Assembly (NCBI GenBank): GCA_965246995.1
Contig: OZ252008.1
Coordinates: forward strand, 682,001-746,000
Length of the DNA: 64,000 nucleotides
Origin: VXRJ01 sp965246995
GTDB lineage: Bacteria > Acidobacteriota > Vicinamibacteria > Vicinamibacterales > UBA8438
Direction of reading: 5' to 3'
In this document: positions 1 through 8,878 of the stretch, piece after piece
Position numbering within the stretch: position 1 is the first letter of the stretch
Layout: every line of letters starts with the position of its first letter
The notes under the pieces: model-generated
Databases searched by the model: none
Told to the model about the DNA's origin: nothing
The model's input: only the letters and a program-made list of their open reading frames with translations
Translations under genes and position numbers: made by a program

Positions 1-1
1 C

Positions 2-718
2 GCCTGCCTGGTGCAGCACAAGATCGGCGCCAATAACGCCTGGGGCTTCGATCTCGGGGCCGCCTGTTCCGGGTTCACGTACGCCCTGACGACCGGGGTG
101 CAGATGGTCGCGACGGGCGTCCACGATCACGCGCTGGTGATCGGCGCCGATGTGATGTCGTCGATCATCGACTTCAAGGACCGTTCCACCTGCGTGCTGT
201 TCGGCGACGGGGCGGGAGCCGTGGTGGTTTCGCCGGCGGACGAGGATGGTCTGGAGATCATCGACTTCGCGCACGAGATCGACGGTAGTGGCGGGCCGGC
301 GCTCCAGATGCCGGCGGGAGGCAGCCTGCGGCCCGCGACGCACGAGACGGTGGATCAGCGACTCCACTATGTCCATCAGGACGGCCCCGCCGTTTTCAAG
401 TTCGCCGTCCGCAAGATGGCGCAGATCTGCCAACGCGTACTCGACGCCAACCAGCTCACGGCGGATGACCTCGATCTGTTCGTGTCGCATCAGGCCAACC
501 GGCGGATCATCATGAGTGCGTCGGGGCATCTCGGCGTTGATCCCGAGAAAGTGGTGATCAACATCGAGCGGTACGGCAACACGACGGCCGCCACCATCCC
601 GCTTGCCCTGGCCGACGCGCGCCGCGACGGTCGGCTCAGAAAGGGAGCGCGCGTGCTGCTGGTATCGGTTGGCGCGGGCTTCACGGTCGGCGCTGTGCTC
701 CTGCGCTGGGCGTACTGA
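2..718 (+). CDS. fabH: 3-oxoacyl-ACP synthase III (FabH), 5' end outside window
   Basis: This gene encodes beta-ketoacyl-ACP synthase III, which condenses acetyl-CoA (or another acyl-CoA) with malonyl-ACP to start fatty acid synthesis in the cytoplasm. The frame is open from base 2, so about 90 N-terminal residues lie upstream. The family's catalytic triad is visible: Cys in GAACSGF (codon at 65), His in SHQANRRI and Asn in ERYGNTTAATIP. The glycine-rich C-terminal end is complete. It is followed by queA after 41 bases on the same strand. The call is secure; only the 5' part is missing. Confidence 0.95.
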   Translation, partial: ACLVQHKIGANNAWGFDLGAACSGFTYALTTGVQMVATGVHDHALVIGADVMSSIIDFKDRSTCVLFGDGAGAVVVSPADEDGLEIIDFAHEIDGSGGPALQMPAGGSLRPATHETVDQRLHYVHQDGPAVFKFAVRKMAQICQRVLDANQLTADDLDLFVSHQANRRIIMSASGHLGVDPEKVVINIERYGNTTAATIPLALADARRDGRLRKGARVLLVSVGAGFTVGAVLLRWAY

Positions 719-759
719 GTCTCACGCGGCCTTGTAACGCGTGCCGCGCGGGAGAGCCA

Positions 760-1800
760 ATGCGCCTCTCGGATTTCGACTACCACCTGCCGGACGAGCT
801 GATCGCCCAGGAGGCAGCCCCGAAGCGTGATGCCGCGCGCCTGCTGCGGCTCGACCGGGCCACCGGCGCCCGATCGCACCACACGTTCACGGACCTGCCG
901 GAACTGCTCGCGCCGGGTGACCTGTTGGTGGTGAACGACACGCGTGTCGTACCCGCCCGGCTGCTCGGCCGGCGCCACCCGAGTGGCGGCGCGGTCGAGT
1001 GCCTCCTGCTGGCGCGACTCGACGGCGACCGCTGGGACACGCTGGTGCACCCGGGACAGAAGCTTCGTCCCGGCGCGCTCGTCCGCTTCGAGGGAGGTGG
1101 CCACCGGCTGGAGATGGAAGTGCTCGAACGACGCTTCCATGGCCGGCGGACGGTCCGCCTTACCGCCGCGACCGGCACGGTGGACGAGGCGATCGACGCG
1201 ATCGGCCACGTTCCGCTCCCGCCTTACATCAAGCGGCCCGACGGCGTAGCGGATCGGGAGCGCTATCAGACGGTGTATGCCGCGACGCGGGGATCGGTGG
1301 CGGCGCCGACGGCTGGCCTGCACTTCACGCCCGAGCTTCTGGAGCGGCTCGCGGACCGCGGCGTCGACTGTTGCAGTGTCACGCTGCATGTCGGCTATGG
1401 GACGTTCGAGCCGGTCCGGACCGAGGTGGTGGAGGAGCACCGCGTCGCGCCGGAGCGGTACAACATGCCGGCCGCCACGGCCGAGGCAATCGAGCGTGCC
1501 CGCCGCGACGGTCGCCGCGTGCTCGCGGTCGGCACGACAACCACCCGGACGCTCGAGACCGCGGCACGCGTCGACCGCCCGCTGCATCCGGGTGAAGGCG
1601 TAACGGATCTGACGATCAAAGGCCAATTTGACTTCCACCTGGTCGACGGCCTGCTGACCAATTTCCACCTCCCCCGCTCGTCGCTCCTGTTGCTGGTCGC
1701 CGCCTTCGCCGGCCGGGAGCGGATCCTCGATGCTTACCGCGAGGCGGTGGAGAGGCGCTATCGCTTTTTCAGCTACGGCGACGCGATGCTGATCGTCTAG
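760..1800 (+). CDS. queA: tRNA preQ1(34) S-adenosylmethionine ribosyltransferase-isomerase QueA
   Basis: QueA transfers and rearranges the ribosyl part of S-adenosylmethionine onto preQ1 at the wobble base of GUN-anticodon tRNAs, giving epoxyqueuosine. The 346-residue length is normal for the family. The N-terminus (MRLSDFDYHLPDELIAQ) and the conserved blocks VVNDTRVVPARL, PLPPYIKR and GTTTTRTLE are all present. The ATG is preceded by a purine-rich GGGAGAG ribosome site. Two further queuosine genes, queE and queC, lie about 11 kb downstream, so the pathway is dispersed here. No preQ1 riboswitch was recognised upstream. Confidence 0.96.
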   Translation: MRLSDFDYHLPDELIAQEAAPKRDAARLLRLDRATGARSHHTFTDLPELLAPGDLLVVNDTRVVPARLLGRRHPSGGAVECLLLARLDGDRWDTLVHPGQKLRPGALVRFEGGGHRLEMEVLERRFHGRRTVRLTAATGTVDEAIDAIGHVPLPPYIKRPDGVADRERYQTVYAATRGSVAAPTAGLHFTPELLERLADRGVDCCSVTLHVGYGTFEPVRTEVVEEHRVAPERYNMPAATAEAIERARRDGRRVLAVGTTTTRTLETAARVDRPLHPGEGVTDLTIKGQFDFHLVDGLLTNFHLPRSSLLLLVAAFAGRERILDAYREAVERRYRFFSYGDAMLIV

Positions 1801-1878
1801 CAGCCCGTGGCGTTCTCGAACAGCTTCGTGGCCTCGCCGTGACCCGCCTGGCCGCGGTGCGCAGCCCTGAGGTGGCGC

Positions 1879-1884
1879 TATAAT
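1879..1884 (+). promoter_or_regulatory. -10 element (TATAAT) of the tRNA promoter
   Basis: A perfect TATAAT lies 11 bases before the first base of the tRNA, which fits a start site a few bases upstream of the mature 5' end. No convincing -35 hexamer is seen at 16-18 bases spacing. Confidence 0.6.
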
Positions 1885-1895
1885 CGGCGGTTCCT

Positions 1896-1972
1896 GCCGG
1901 TGTAGCTCAGCTGGTTAGAGCAAGCGGCTCATATCCGCTAGGTCCGGGGTTCAAGTCCCTGCACCGGCACCA
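1896..1972 (+). tRNA. tRNA with anticodon CAT (probably elongator Met; Ile2 possible)
   Basis: A complete 77-base cloverleaf can be folded. The acceptor stem is GCCGGTG/CACCGGC, the D stem GCTC/GAGC, the anticodon stem AGCGG/CCGCT with loop CTCATAT (anticodon CAT), and the T stem CGGGG/CCCTG with loop TTCAAGT. Discriminator A is followed by an encoded CCA. The first base pair is normal and the anticodon stem lacks three consecutive G-C pairs, so it is not the initiator. Elongator Met is the usual reading. tRNA-Ile(CAT), which needs lysidine made by TilS, cannot be excluded, and tilS is the next gene. The T at loop position 38 is unusual. Confidence 0.9.
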
Positions 1973-2019
1973 TCCCCCTCCGCGTTTGCGCCGGGACCCG
2001 CATCGGCCAGCGTGGCGCA

Positions 2020-2025
2020 TAGAAT
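2020..2025 (+). promoter_or_regulatory. -10-like TAGAAT just upstream of tilS
   Basis: TAGAAT lies only 8 bases before the GTG of tilS. If used as a -10 element, transcription would start within a few bases of the start codon. A purine-rich GAGAGGA lies between them and could also act as a ribosome site for longer transcripts coming through the tRNA. Confidence 0.4.
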
Positions 2026-2033
2026 GAGAGGAC

Positions 2034-3494
2034 GTGCCTCCCTCCAGCCTGACGCCGCTGCATCGGCGCGTCTCGCGGGCGATCAATCAGGATCGGCTCA
2101 TTCCCTCCGGCGGGCGTGTCTGCGTCGCGCTCTCGGGCGGTGGCGACTCTGTCGCGCTAACGGCGATCCTCACGGATCTGGCGGTGGAGGCCGACTGGTC
2201 GGTAGCCGGGCTGTTCCACCTGAACCACCAGTTGCGGGGTGGCGATGCGGACGCGGACGAACAGTTCTGCGAGATGCTCGCGCGGGATCTCGGCGTGCCG
2301 ATCACGGTCGAACGGATCGATGTCGCCGCGCGTGCACGGGCCGACCGGACGTCGATCGAATCAGCCGGGCATCGCGCGCGGTACGAACAGTTCGCCCGCC
2401 TGGTTGCCGACGGGACGGCCGATCGCGTCGCGACGGCTCACACCCGGGACGACCTCGCGGAGACCGTGCTGCTCCGCCTGGTGCGCGGCGCGGGGCCGAC
2501 GGGCCTGGCCGGTATCCGCCGCCGCACCGGTGACGTGATCCGGCCGGCGCTTGACGTCCGGCGCGACGAGTTGCGCGCGTTCCTGCACGAGCGGGGTCTG
2601 CCGCACCGCGACGATCCGAGCAATGCGGACCTGACGGTCCTGCGGAACCGGATCCGTCATCGGGTACTGCCGGTCCTCGAGCAGGAATGCTCGCCGGCGG
2701 TGGTGGATGCCCTCTTCCGCGCCGCCGCGATCGCCGGTGCCGACGCCGACTGGATCAACCTGGCGGTGACGGAGGCGGACACGCGCGTTATCCGGAAGAC
2801 CGACGGGAAGGTGGAGATCGACACTGCGCGGCTCGCGGCGGAGCCGGCGGCATTGGCGCAGCGTCTCGTCCGCCTGGCTCTGGAACGGGCGGGCGGCCAC
2901 CGGATCGGATTCGATCATGTCGCGCAGGTGCTGCAGATGGCGCACGCGGAGGGCGGCGGTGGGGCGCGCCTGGACCTGCCGGGTGTCCGGGTGGAGCGGC
3001 GCGACGGCAGGCTCCACTGCGTTCCTTCGGAAGGACGGCGCGGCGGCCACGGCGCTTCGCGGAGTGGCGCAGCCGACGCGGTCCGGCCAGCGGGTTTCGA
3101 ATACGCGCTGCCGGTCCCCGGTGACGTGGCGATTCCGGAGCTGGGCCTGCGGCTCTCCGCGGCGCCGGCGGCTGACTCCAGCCTCCGCGACCCCCGGGGT
3201 GATGCGGTAGCACTGCGGGCGGCCAGCGTTACACCGCCCCTCCTGATACGCGGCTGGCAGCCGGGCGACTGCTTCCGGCCGCTCGGTCTCGGCGGACGCG
3301 CGAAGAAGCTGCAGGACTTCTTCGTCGATCGGAAGATCACCCGCGCCGAGCGGGCCGCCATCCCGCTCGTAGTCGACCCCGAGGTGGGTGTTGTCTGGGT
3401 GGCGGGGCACGGTCTGGCGGAAGATGTCCGCATTACCGCCCCGGGCGAAGGCGTGGTAATCTTAAAACTAAGTAATTTGGGAGGAGTAACGTGA
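2034..3494 (+). CDS. tilS: tRNA(Ile)-lysidine synthetase TilS
   Basis: TilS ligates lysine to C34 of tRNA-Ile(CAT), using ATP, so that the tRNA reads AUA and not AUG. The PP-loop signature SGGGDS is at residues 34-39, followed by LFHLNHQLRG and the HTRDDLAET block of the N-type ATP pyrophosphatase fold. The C-terminal TilS domain is recognisable by RGWQPGDCFRPLG and KKLQDFFVDRKI. The 486-residue length is at the long end because of an extended middle domain. The GTG start gives the expected N-terminus. The stop overlaps the ftsH start in GTGA. Confidence 0.93.
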   Translation: MPPSSLTPLHRRVSRAINQDRLIPSGGRVCVALSGGGDSVALTAILTDLAVEADWSVAGLFHLNHQLRGGDADADEQFCEMLARDLGVPITVERIDVAARARADRTSIESAGHRARYEQFARLVADGTADRVATAHTRDDLAETVLLRLVRGAGPTGLAGIRRRTGDVIRPALDVRRDELRAFLHERGLPHRDDPSNADLTVLRNRIRHRVLPVLEQECSPAVVDALFRAAAIAGADADWINLAVTEADTRVIRKTDGKVEIDTARLAAEPAALAQRLVRLALERAGGHRIGFDHVAQVLQMAHAEGGGGARLDLPGVRVERRDGRLHCVPSEGRRGGHGASRSGAADAVRPAGFEYALPVPGDVAIPELGLRLSAAPAADSSLRDPRGDAVALRAASVTPPLLIRGWQPGDCFRPLGLGGRAKKLQDFFVDRKITRAERAAIPLVVDPEVGVVWVAGHGLAEDVRITAPGEGVVILKLSNLGGVT

Positions 3495-5407
3495 ACCCCT
3501 CTGTCCGGAGCTTCGCCTTCTGGGCGCTGATCGTCGTCGTCGTCGCGCTGATATGGAACTTCTCGGCAACCTATCAGGCGGGTGACGACGCCATTTCCTT
3601 TAGCGAGTTCATGCGCCAGGTGGAAACTGGCCAGGTGGAGAACGTCACACTGAGCGGTAGCGAGGTGACGGGCACCACCACCTCCGGCGAGTCGTTCCGC
3701 ACCTTCGCGCCGCCCCAGTTCGAAGGGCTGGTCAACCGTCTGATCGAGCGTGACGTTGCCGTCAGTGCCGAGGAGGCGACGGGTAGTCCCTGGACGGCCC
3801 TCTTCTCGTGGGCTCCGATCCTGCTGATCGTCGGCTTCTGGATCTTCTTCATGCGACAGGTGCAGTCGGGTGGCAACAAGGCGTTGTCATTCGGCAAGAG
3901 CCGCGCCAAGCTGTCGTCAAGCGCGCAGAAGAAGGTCACGTTCAAGGATGTCGCCGGCGTCGAGGAGCCGAAGGAAGAGCTGCAGGAGATCATCGAGTTC
4001 CTCAAGGAGCCGCAGAGGTTCCAGAAGCTGGGCGGTCACATCCCGAAGGGCGTCCTGCTGATGGGGCCGCCGGGAACGGGCAAGACGCTGCTTGCGCGCG
4101 CGGTCGCGGGTGAGGCGAACGTGCCGTTCTTCTCGATCAGCGGCTCTGACTTTGTCGAGATGTTCGTCGGCGTCGGGGCGTCGCGTGTCCGCGATCTGTT
4201 CGAGCAGGGGAAGAAGAACGCCCCTTGCATCGTCTTCATCGACGAGATCGACGCGGTAGGCCGGCACCGGGGCGCCGGCCTCGGCGGCGGGCATGATGAG
4301 CGGGAGCAGACGCTCAATCAGTTGCTGGTCGAGATGGATGGTTTCGAGTCGAACGAGGGCGTGATCCTCGTTGCGGCGACCAACCGGCCCGATGTTCTCG
4401 ACCCCGCCCTGCTCCGTCCCGGACGCTTCGACCGCCGCATCGCCGTCAACCGGCCCGACGTCAAGGGACGCGAAGGGATTCTCGGCGTCCACACGCGGAA
4501 GATCCCGCTCTCCGACGATGTCGACGTGCACGTGGTGGCGCGCGGCACGTCCGGTTTCTCCGGCGCGGACCTGGCCAACCTGGTGAACGAGGCTGCCCTC
4601 AACGCGGCCCGCTTCAGCCAGAAGGTGGTGCAGATGCAGGACTTCGAGTTCGCCAAGGACAAGGTCCTGATGGGCTCGGAGCGCCGCTCGATGATTGTCA
4701 GCGACGACGAGAAGCAGGTGACTGCCATTCACGAGGCGGGGCATGCGCTGCTGACCGTCCTGTTGCCGCACGCCGATCCGATCCACAAGGTGACCATCAT
4801 CCCGCGCGGGATGGCGCTTGGCGTCACGCAGCAGTTGCCGGTCGACGACAAGCACAACTACTCGCTCGACTACCTGAACGATCAGATCGCGATCCTCCTG
4901 GGCGGCCGGATTGCCGAGGAGTTGATGAACGGGAACATCACCACCGGCGCCGGCAACGACCTCGATCGCTCCACCGAGATGGCGCGCCGGATGGTCTGCG
5001 AATGGGGCATGAGCGACGCGATCGGGCCGCTCACCTACGGCAAGAAGGAAGAGCAGGTCTTCCTCGGGCGCGATTTCGCACAGTCGCAGGACTACAGCGA
5101 GGGGACCGCGGTCCGGATCGACGAGGAGATCAAGCGCATCGTCACCGACAACTACGACCGTGGGAAGCACCAGATCGAGGCGAACAAGGACGTACTGGTC
5201 CGGATCGCCGAGGAGTTGCTGATTCGGGAGGTCCTCGACGGCGATCAGGTGAGACGGATTGCGAAGGGGTTGACGATCGACGATCCGTTACCTGCATCGA
5301 CCGGTTCCCAGGTCCCCACCGGTCCCGCTACGTCGGATGTCGACGAACCGCCAGAGCCGGTCGTCCCGCCGGTTCCTTCCCTCGACAAAGCCGTCCCACA
5401 GGAGTGA
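3491..5407 (+). CDS. ftsH: ATP-dependent zinc metalloprotease FtsH
   Basis: FtsH is a membrane-anchored AAA+ protease that degrades misfolded membrane proteins and short-lived regulators. In order there is a first membrane helix (about residues 8-22), a periplasmic domain, a second helix (about 103-120), Walker A GPPGTGKT (192-199), Walker B CIVFIDEID, the RPGRFDR second region of homology, and the zinc site HEAGH (414-418). At 638 residues it is full length. A strong GGGAGGAG ribosome site sits inside the end of tilS and the two genes overlap by 4 bases. The tilS-ftsH-folP order is common in bacteria. Confidence 0.97.
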   Translation: MNPSVRSFAFWALIVVVVALIWNFSATYQAGDDAISFSEFMRQVETGQVENVTLSGSEVTGTTTSGESFRTFAPPQFEGLVNRLIERDVAVSAEEATGSPWTALFSWAPILLIVGFWIFFMRQVQSGGNKALSFGKSRAKLSSSAQKKVTFKDVAGVEEPKEELQEIIEFLKEPQRFQKLGGHIPKGVLLMGPPGTGKTLLARAVAGEANVPFFSISGSDFVEMFVGVGASRVRDLFEQGKKNAPCIVFIDEIDAVGRHRGAGLGGGHDEREQTLNQLLVEMDGFESNEGVILVAATNRPDVLDPALLRPGRFDRRIAVNRPDVKGREGILGVHTRKIPLSDDVDVHVVARGTSGFSGADLANLVNEAALNAARFSQKVVQMQDFEFAKDKVLMGSERRSMIVSDDEKQVTAIHEAGHALLTVLLPHADPIHKVTIIPRGMALGVTQQLPVDDKHNYSLDYLNDQIAILLGGRIAEELMNGNITTGAGNDLDRSTEMARRMVCEWGMSDAIGPLTYGKKEEQVFLGRDFAQSQDYSEGTAVRIDEEIKRIVTDNYDRGKHQIEANKDVLVRIAEELLIREVLDGDQVRRIAKGLTIDDPLPASTGSQVPTGPATSDVDEPPEPVVPPVPSLDKAVPQE

Positions 5408-6264
5408 CGCCACGCAAGCCGTACACGCTGGCGTTGCCTGACGGGCGTGCGCTGGCGCTCGGCGCTCGCACGCTCGTGATGGGGATCGTCAACGTCACGC
5501 CCGACTCGTTTGCCGATGGCGGGGCCTGTCTCGACCCGGACCGCGCCGCCGAGCATGCACTTGCGCTGGAGGCGGCTGGCGCCGATCTGGTCGACATCGG
5601 TGCGGAATCAACTCGGCCAGGGGCCGATTCGATCCCGGCGGATCAGGAGCGGCGCCGCTTGCTGCCGGTGCTCGAACGGCTCGCGGGCCGGCTTCACGTG
5701 CCGATATCGGTCGACACGCGGAAGGCGGCGGTGGCCGAGGTGGCCCTTGCGGCCGGCGCGGCGATCGTCAATGACGTCTCTGCCCTTGCGGACGGTCCGG
5801 AACTGGGGACTGCCGCCGCGGCTGCCGGGGCGCCACTCATCCTGATGCACAGCCGGGGCGAATCACGCGAGATGTACGCGCGCGCGAACTACCGTGACAT
5901 TGCCACGGACCTGGCAACGGAGCTTCGGGCCGGGATCGAGCGTGCGGTCACCGCGGGCGTGTCGCGCACGCAGATTGTGATCGACCCCGGACTTGGTTTC
6001 GCGAAGCGGCCGGAACAGACCGCTGCCACGATCGCGGCCCTCCCCGCGCTCCGAGCGCTTGACCGGCCGATCCTGGTCGGGCCGTCGCGCAAGTCGTTCC
6101 TCTCGGCCGCGCTGGGCGAGCGGGCGCCCGCCGACCGGGAGTGGGGGACGGCTGGCGCAGTCGCCGCGGCAGTCTGCCTGGGGGCCCACATCGTCCGGGT
6201 TCACCAGGTCGATGCACAGAGGGATGTCGCGCGGGTGGTCGATCTGATCCGCGCCGCCGCGTAA
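5404..6264 (+). CDS. folP: dihydropteroate synthase
   Basis: FolP joins 4-aminobenzoate to hydroxymethyl-dihydropterin diphosphate in folate synthesis and is the sulfonamide target. Visible family blocks are MGIVNVTPDSF, DIGAESTRPG, SVDTRK, NDVSAL, DPGLGF and GPSRKSFL, in the right order of the TIM barrel. The open frame runs further upstream through ftsH, but the GTG at 5404 overlaps the ftsH stop in GTGA, has AGGAG beside it and gives a normal 286-residue protein. It was chosen for those reasons. cdaA follows after 11 bases. Confidence 0.95.
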   Translation: MTPRKPYTLALPDGRALALGARTLVMGIVNVTPDSFADGGACLDPDRAAEHALALEAAGADLVDIGAESTRPGADSIPADQERRRLLPVLERLAGRLHVPISVDTRKAAVAEVALAAGAAIVNDVSALADGPELGTAAAAAGAPLILMHSRGESREMYARANYRDIATDLATELRAGIERAVTAGVSRTQIVIDPGLGFAKRPEQTAATIAALPALRALDRPILVGPSRKSFLSAALGERAPADREWGTAGAVAAAVCLGAHIVRVHQVDAQRDVARVVDLIRAAA

Positions 6265-6275
6265 GGGTTTGCCAG

Positions 6276-7091
6276 ATGGAGTTTGAAGGGATCGGAGGTT
6301 TGCTCGGCGGCGTCGATGTCCGCTGGCGCGACCTGGTGGACATCGCCATCGTCACGTTCCTCATCTACGAGTTCCTGAAGTTGATCCGTCATACGCAGGC
6401 GATCCAGGTGGTGTTCGGCGGCGCCCTGGTGGTTGGCCTCTACTACGTCTCGGAGATCGCGTCGCTCAGGACCGTGAACTGGATCATCGGCGACATGTTC
6501 GGCTACGTCGTCATCGCCGCCATCGTGCTCTTCCAGGCCGACATCCGTCGCGGCCTCGCACGGCTGGGGCACGCGCCGTTCGTCCGCTATTTCTCGCAGG
6601 ACGATACCACCGGAGAGACGCTGGCCGAGGTCTCGATGGCGGCCGGGCTGCTGGCCAGCCGACAGGTAGGAGCGATCATCGCGGTCGAGCGCAACATCGG
6701 CTTGCGCAACTACGTCGAAAGCGGCATTCCCCTGGATTCGCGGGTCACCTATGACCTGCTGGTCAGCATCTTCCTGACCGATTCGCCGCTTCACGACGGC
6801 GCGGTGATCATTCAGGAAGATCGGATCGCCGCCGCTTCCTGCTTCCTTCCGCTGACGGTCCAGCCCCAGCGGACCGGTCTCGGCACGCGCCATCGTGCCG
6901 CAATCGGATTGACCGAGGAATCGGACGCCGTGACGGTGGTTGTTTCCGAGGAGAGCGGTGCGGTCTCGCTGGCCGTCGACGGCGAGATCGAACTGAACAT
7001 CGAGCCGTCGCGGCTGGCCGAGCGACTCGAGCAACTGGTGCAGCCCGGTCGCCGCGCCCGTCCCGTCTCGACCGCAGACGAGGTAGCGTGA
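6276..7091 (+). CDS. cdaA: diadenylate cyclase CdaA (c-di-AMP synthase)
   Basis: CdaA condenses two ATP into the second messenger c-di-AMP at the inner membrane. The 271-residue protein has N-terminal hydrophobic helices (about residues 15-85) followed by the DAC domain. Its active-site motifs DSPLHDGAVII (DGA) and GTRHRAAIGL (RHR) are intact. The ATG at 6276 was preferred over a frame extension into folP because it gives the standard membrane start. It lies in the conserved cdaA-ybbR-glmM cluster, where YbbR and GlmM modulate cyclase activity in studied species. Confidence 0.95.
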   Translation: MEFEGIGGLLGGVDVRWRDLVDIAIVTFLIYEFLKLIRHTQAIQVVFGGALVVGLYYVSEIASLRTVNWIIGDMFGYVVIAAIVLFQADIRRGLARLGHAPFVRYFSQDDTTGETLAEVSMAAGLLASRQVGAIIAVERNIGLRNYVESGIPLDSRVTYDLLVSIFLTDSPLHDGAVIIQEDRIAAASCFLPLTVQPQRTGLGTRHRAAIGLTEESDAVTVVVSEESGAVSLAVDGEIELNIEPSRLAERLEQLVQPGRRARPVSTADEVA

Positions 7092-7459
7092 TGCGTCGCC
7101 TGCGCGATCTGCTCCTCGGCGACCTGAACCTCAAACTGCTCGCTCTCTTTCTGGGCATCGCTTTCTGGTTCAACGTGGCGCAGGAGCCAGTCATCGAGCG
7201 CCGGATGGTGGCGCCGCTCGGCCTCGAGAACGTACCGGACACCTACGACGTGGCGGGCGACGTGCCGGAGAATGTGGAAGTGCGGGTGCGCGGCGCGGCG
7301 AGCATCATCAACAGCCTGGTGCCCGGAGCCGTGGTGGCGTCAGTCGACCTTGCAGACCTGGGACCGGGCCGTTTCACGTTGCCGGTGACGGTGACGTCCG
7401 GTTCGGATGTGGGCGTAACGGACATCGATCCGCCCAGCATCCGACTCACGCTTCGATAG
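7088..7459 (+). CDS. YbbR-domain protein (CdaR-like)
   Basis: This short protein of 123 residues has an N-terminal membrane helix (LLALFLGIAFWFNVA) and an extracytoplasmic YbbR-like domain. Firmicute CdaR carries several YbbR repeats; here only about one is present. In characterised systems CdaR binds and regulates CdaA. Its start overlaps the cdaA stop (GTGA), which supports coupled translation, and glmM follows 30 bases later. Identification rests on position and on the domain's loose sequence pattern. Confidence 0.8.
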   Translation: MMRRLRDLLLGDLNLKLLALFLGIAFWFNVAQEPVIERRMVAPLGLENVPDTYDVAGDVPENVEVRVRGAASIINSLVPGAVVASVDLADLGPGRFTLPVTVTSGSDVGVTDIDPPSIRLTLR

Positions 7460-7489
7460 CGCCGGCGTGCGGCGTCCGACACATCGTCC

Positions 7490-8842
7490 ATGACCAGCCG
7501 GATGTTCGGTACCGATGGTGTGCGGGGCGTCCCGGGAGAGTCGCCGCTGGACGGCGACACCATCGTTCGGCTCGGTGCGGCGCTCGCCGAGGAACTGCGC
7601 GCGGCGCCAGGGGCACCCGATTCACCCCACGTGGTCTGTGGGCGCGATACGCGAGAGTCGGGCACCTGGATCGAACAGCATCTCGCCACCGGTATCCGCA
7701 GGGGAGGTGGCGACCTCCTGAGCCTGGGGGTCGTGCCGACGCCTGGCGTGGCTCTGGTCGCCGCGCGCTGCGGCTTCGAGGCCGGCCTTGCCATCTCTGC
7801 GTCGCATAACCCACACCCGGACAACGGCATCAAGCTAATCGCGGCCGACGGCGCCAAGGTGACACCAGACGTCGAGCGTCAGCTCGAGGAACGCATCGCC
7901 CGAGACAGCGCGGCGCTCGCCCCGGGCGGGGCCCTTCGGCCCGCGACGGATGCACGCCACCTTCGGGCGGAGTACCTCGATCATCTTGCCGGCATCGCGG
8001 GCGGGACATCACTGGACGGGATGCGCGTCGCGATCGACTGCTCGCAGGGCGCGACCAGCCGCATGGCGCCGGAGGTGCTGCAACGCCTGGGCGCGGACGT
8101 CGTCACGCTGCATGCCGCGCCCAACGGGCGGAACATCAACGAGGGGAGCGGGTCGACCCACCCCGAGGCGTTGCAGGCGGCGGTGGTCGGGCAGGGGTGC
8201 CGGGCCGGCTTTGCCTTCGATGGCGACGGTGACCGGGTGATCGCGGTCGATTCGCGCGGTTGCCGGGTCGACGGTGACGGCATCCTCTATCTCGCAGCGC
8301 GCGCTCTGCGCGACGCGGGCCTCCTTGCGAACGACGCGGTCGTGGCAACCGTCATGAGTAACTACGGCCTGGAGGGGGCGCTCCGCGATACCGGAATCAC
8401 GCTCCACCGCTGCGGCGTGGGAGACGCGACGGTGTACGCCGAGATGCAGCGACGGGGCGTGACGCTCGGGGGCGAGCAATCGGGACATATCATCTTCGCC
8501 AACCTGCTGCCTACCGGCGACGGTATCGCCACGGCGATCATGGTGCTCCGGGCATTGGCGGAGCAGGAGGCCGAACTGGCCGAGCTGGTCGCTGGCTTGA
8601 CGATCCTGCCCCAGGTGCTGGTCAACATCCCGGTCGCGCGGACGCCACCGATCGGGGCGGTGCCGGAGCTGGACGCCGCCGTCCGGGAAGCCGAGGCGCA
8701 ACTCGCCGGCGCCGGACGGGTGCTCGTGCGCTACTCCGGCACGGAACCGCTTCTCCGTGTAATGATCGAAGGGACTGACCGGGACGCGGTGGAAGGGCTG
8801 GCGTCGCAGATCGCGCAACAGGCCCGCGCGTCCCTGACTTGA
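7490..8842 (+). CDS. glmM: phosphoglucosamine mutase
   Basis: GlmM converts glucosamine-6-phosphate to glucosamine-1-phosphate for UDP-GlcNAc and therefore for peptidoglycan and LPS. The start MTSRMFGTDGVRG is typical. The phosphorylated serine is in ISASHNP (Ser105), the metal-binding loop is DGDGDR, the sugar loop is GGEQSGH, and the phosphate site RYSGTEPLLRVM is near the C-terminus. At 450 residues it has normal length. It ends the c-di-AMP cluster. Confidence 0.96.
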   Translation: MTSRMFGTDGVRGVPGESPLDGDTIVRLGAALAEELRAAPGAPDSPHVVCGRDTRESGTWIEQHLATGIRRGGGDLLSLGVVPTPGVALVAARCGFEAGLAISASHNPHPDNGIKLIAADGAKVTPDVERQLEERIARDSAALAPGGALRPATDARHLRAEYLDHLAGIAGGTSLDGMRVAIDCSQGATSRMAPEVLQRLGADVVTLHAAPNGRNINEGSGSTHPEALQAAVVGQGCRAGFAFDGDGDRVIAVDSRGCRVDGDGILYLAARALRDAGLLANDAVVATVMSNYGLEGALRDTGITLHRCGVGDATVYAEMQRRGVTLGGEQSGHIIFANLLPTGDGIATAIMVLRALAEQEAELAELVAGLTILPQVLVNIPVARTPPIGAVPELDAAVREAEAQLAGAGRVLVRYSGTEPLLRVMIEGTDRDAVEGLASQIAQQARASLT

Positions 8843-8878
8843 CGGCAAACGGCGGATCCGCAGAACAAGACCCTCATC

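Noticed and set aside
3917..5170. Long open frame antisense to ftsH
   Set aside because: High GC at third positions keeps antisense frames open; the frame mirrors ftsH codons and shows no motif.
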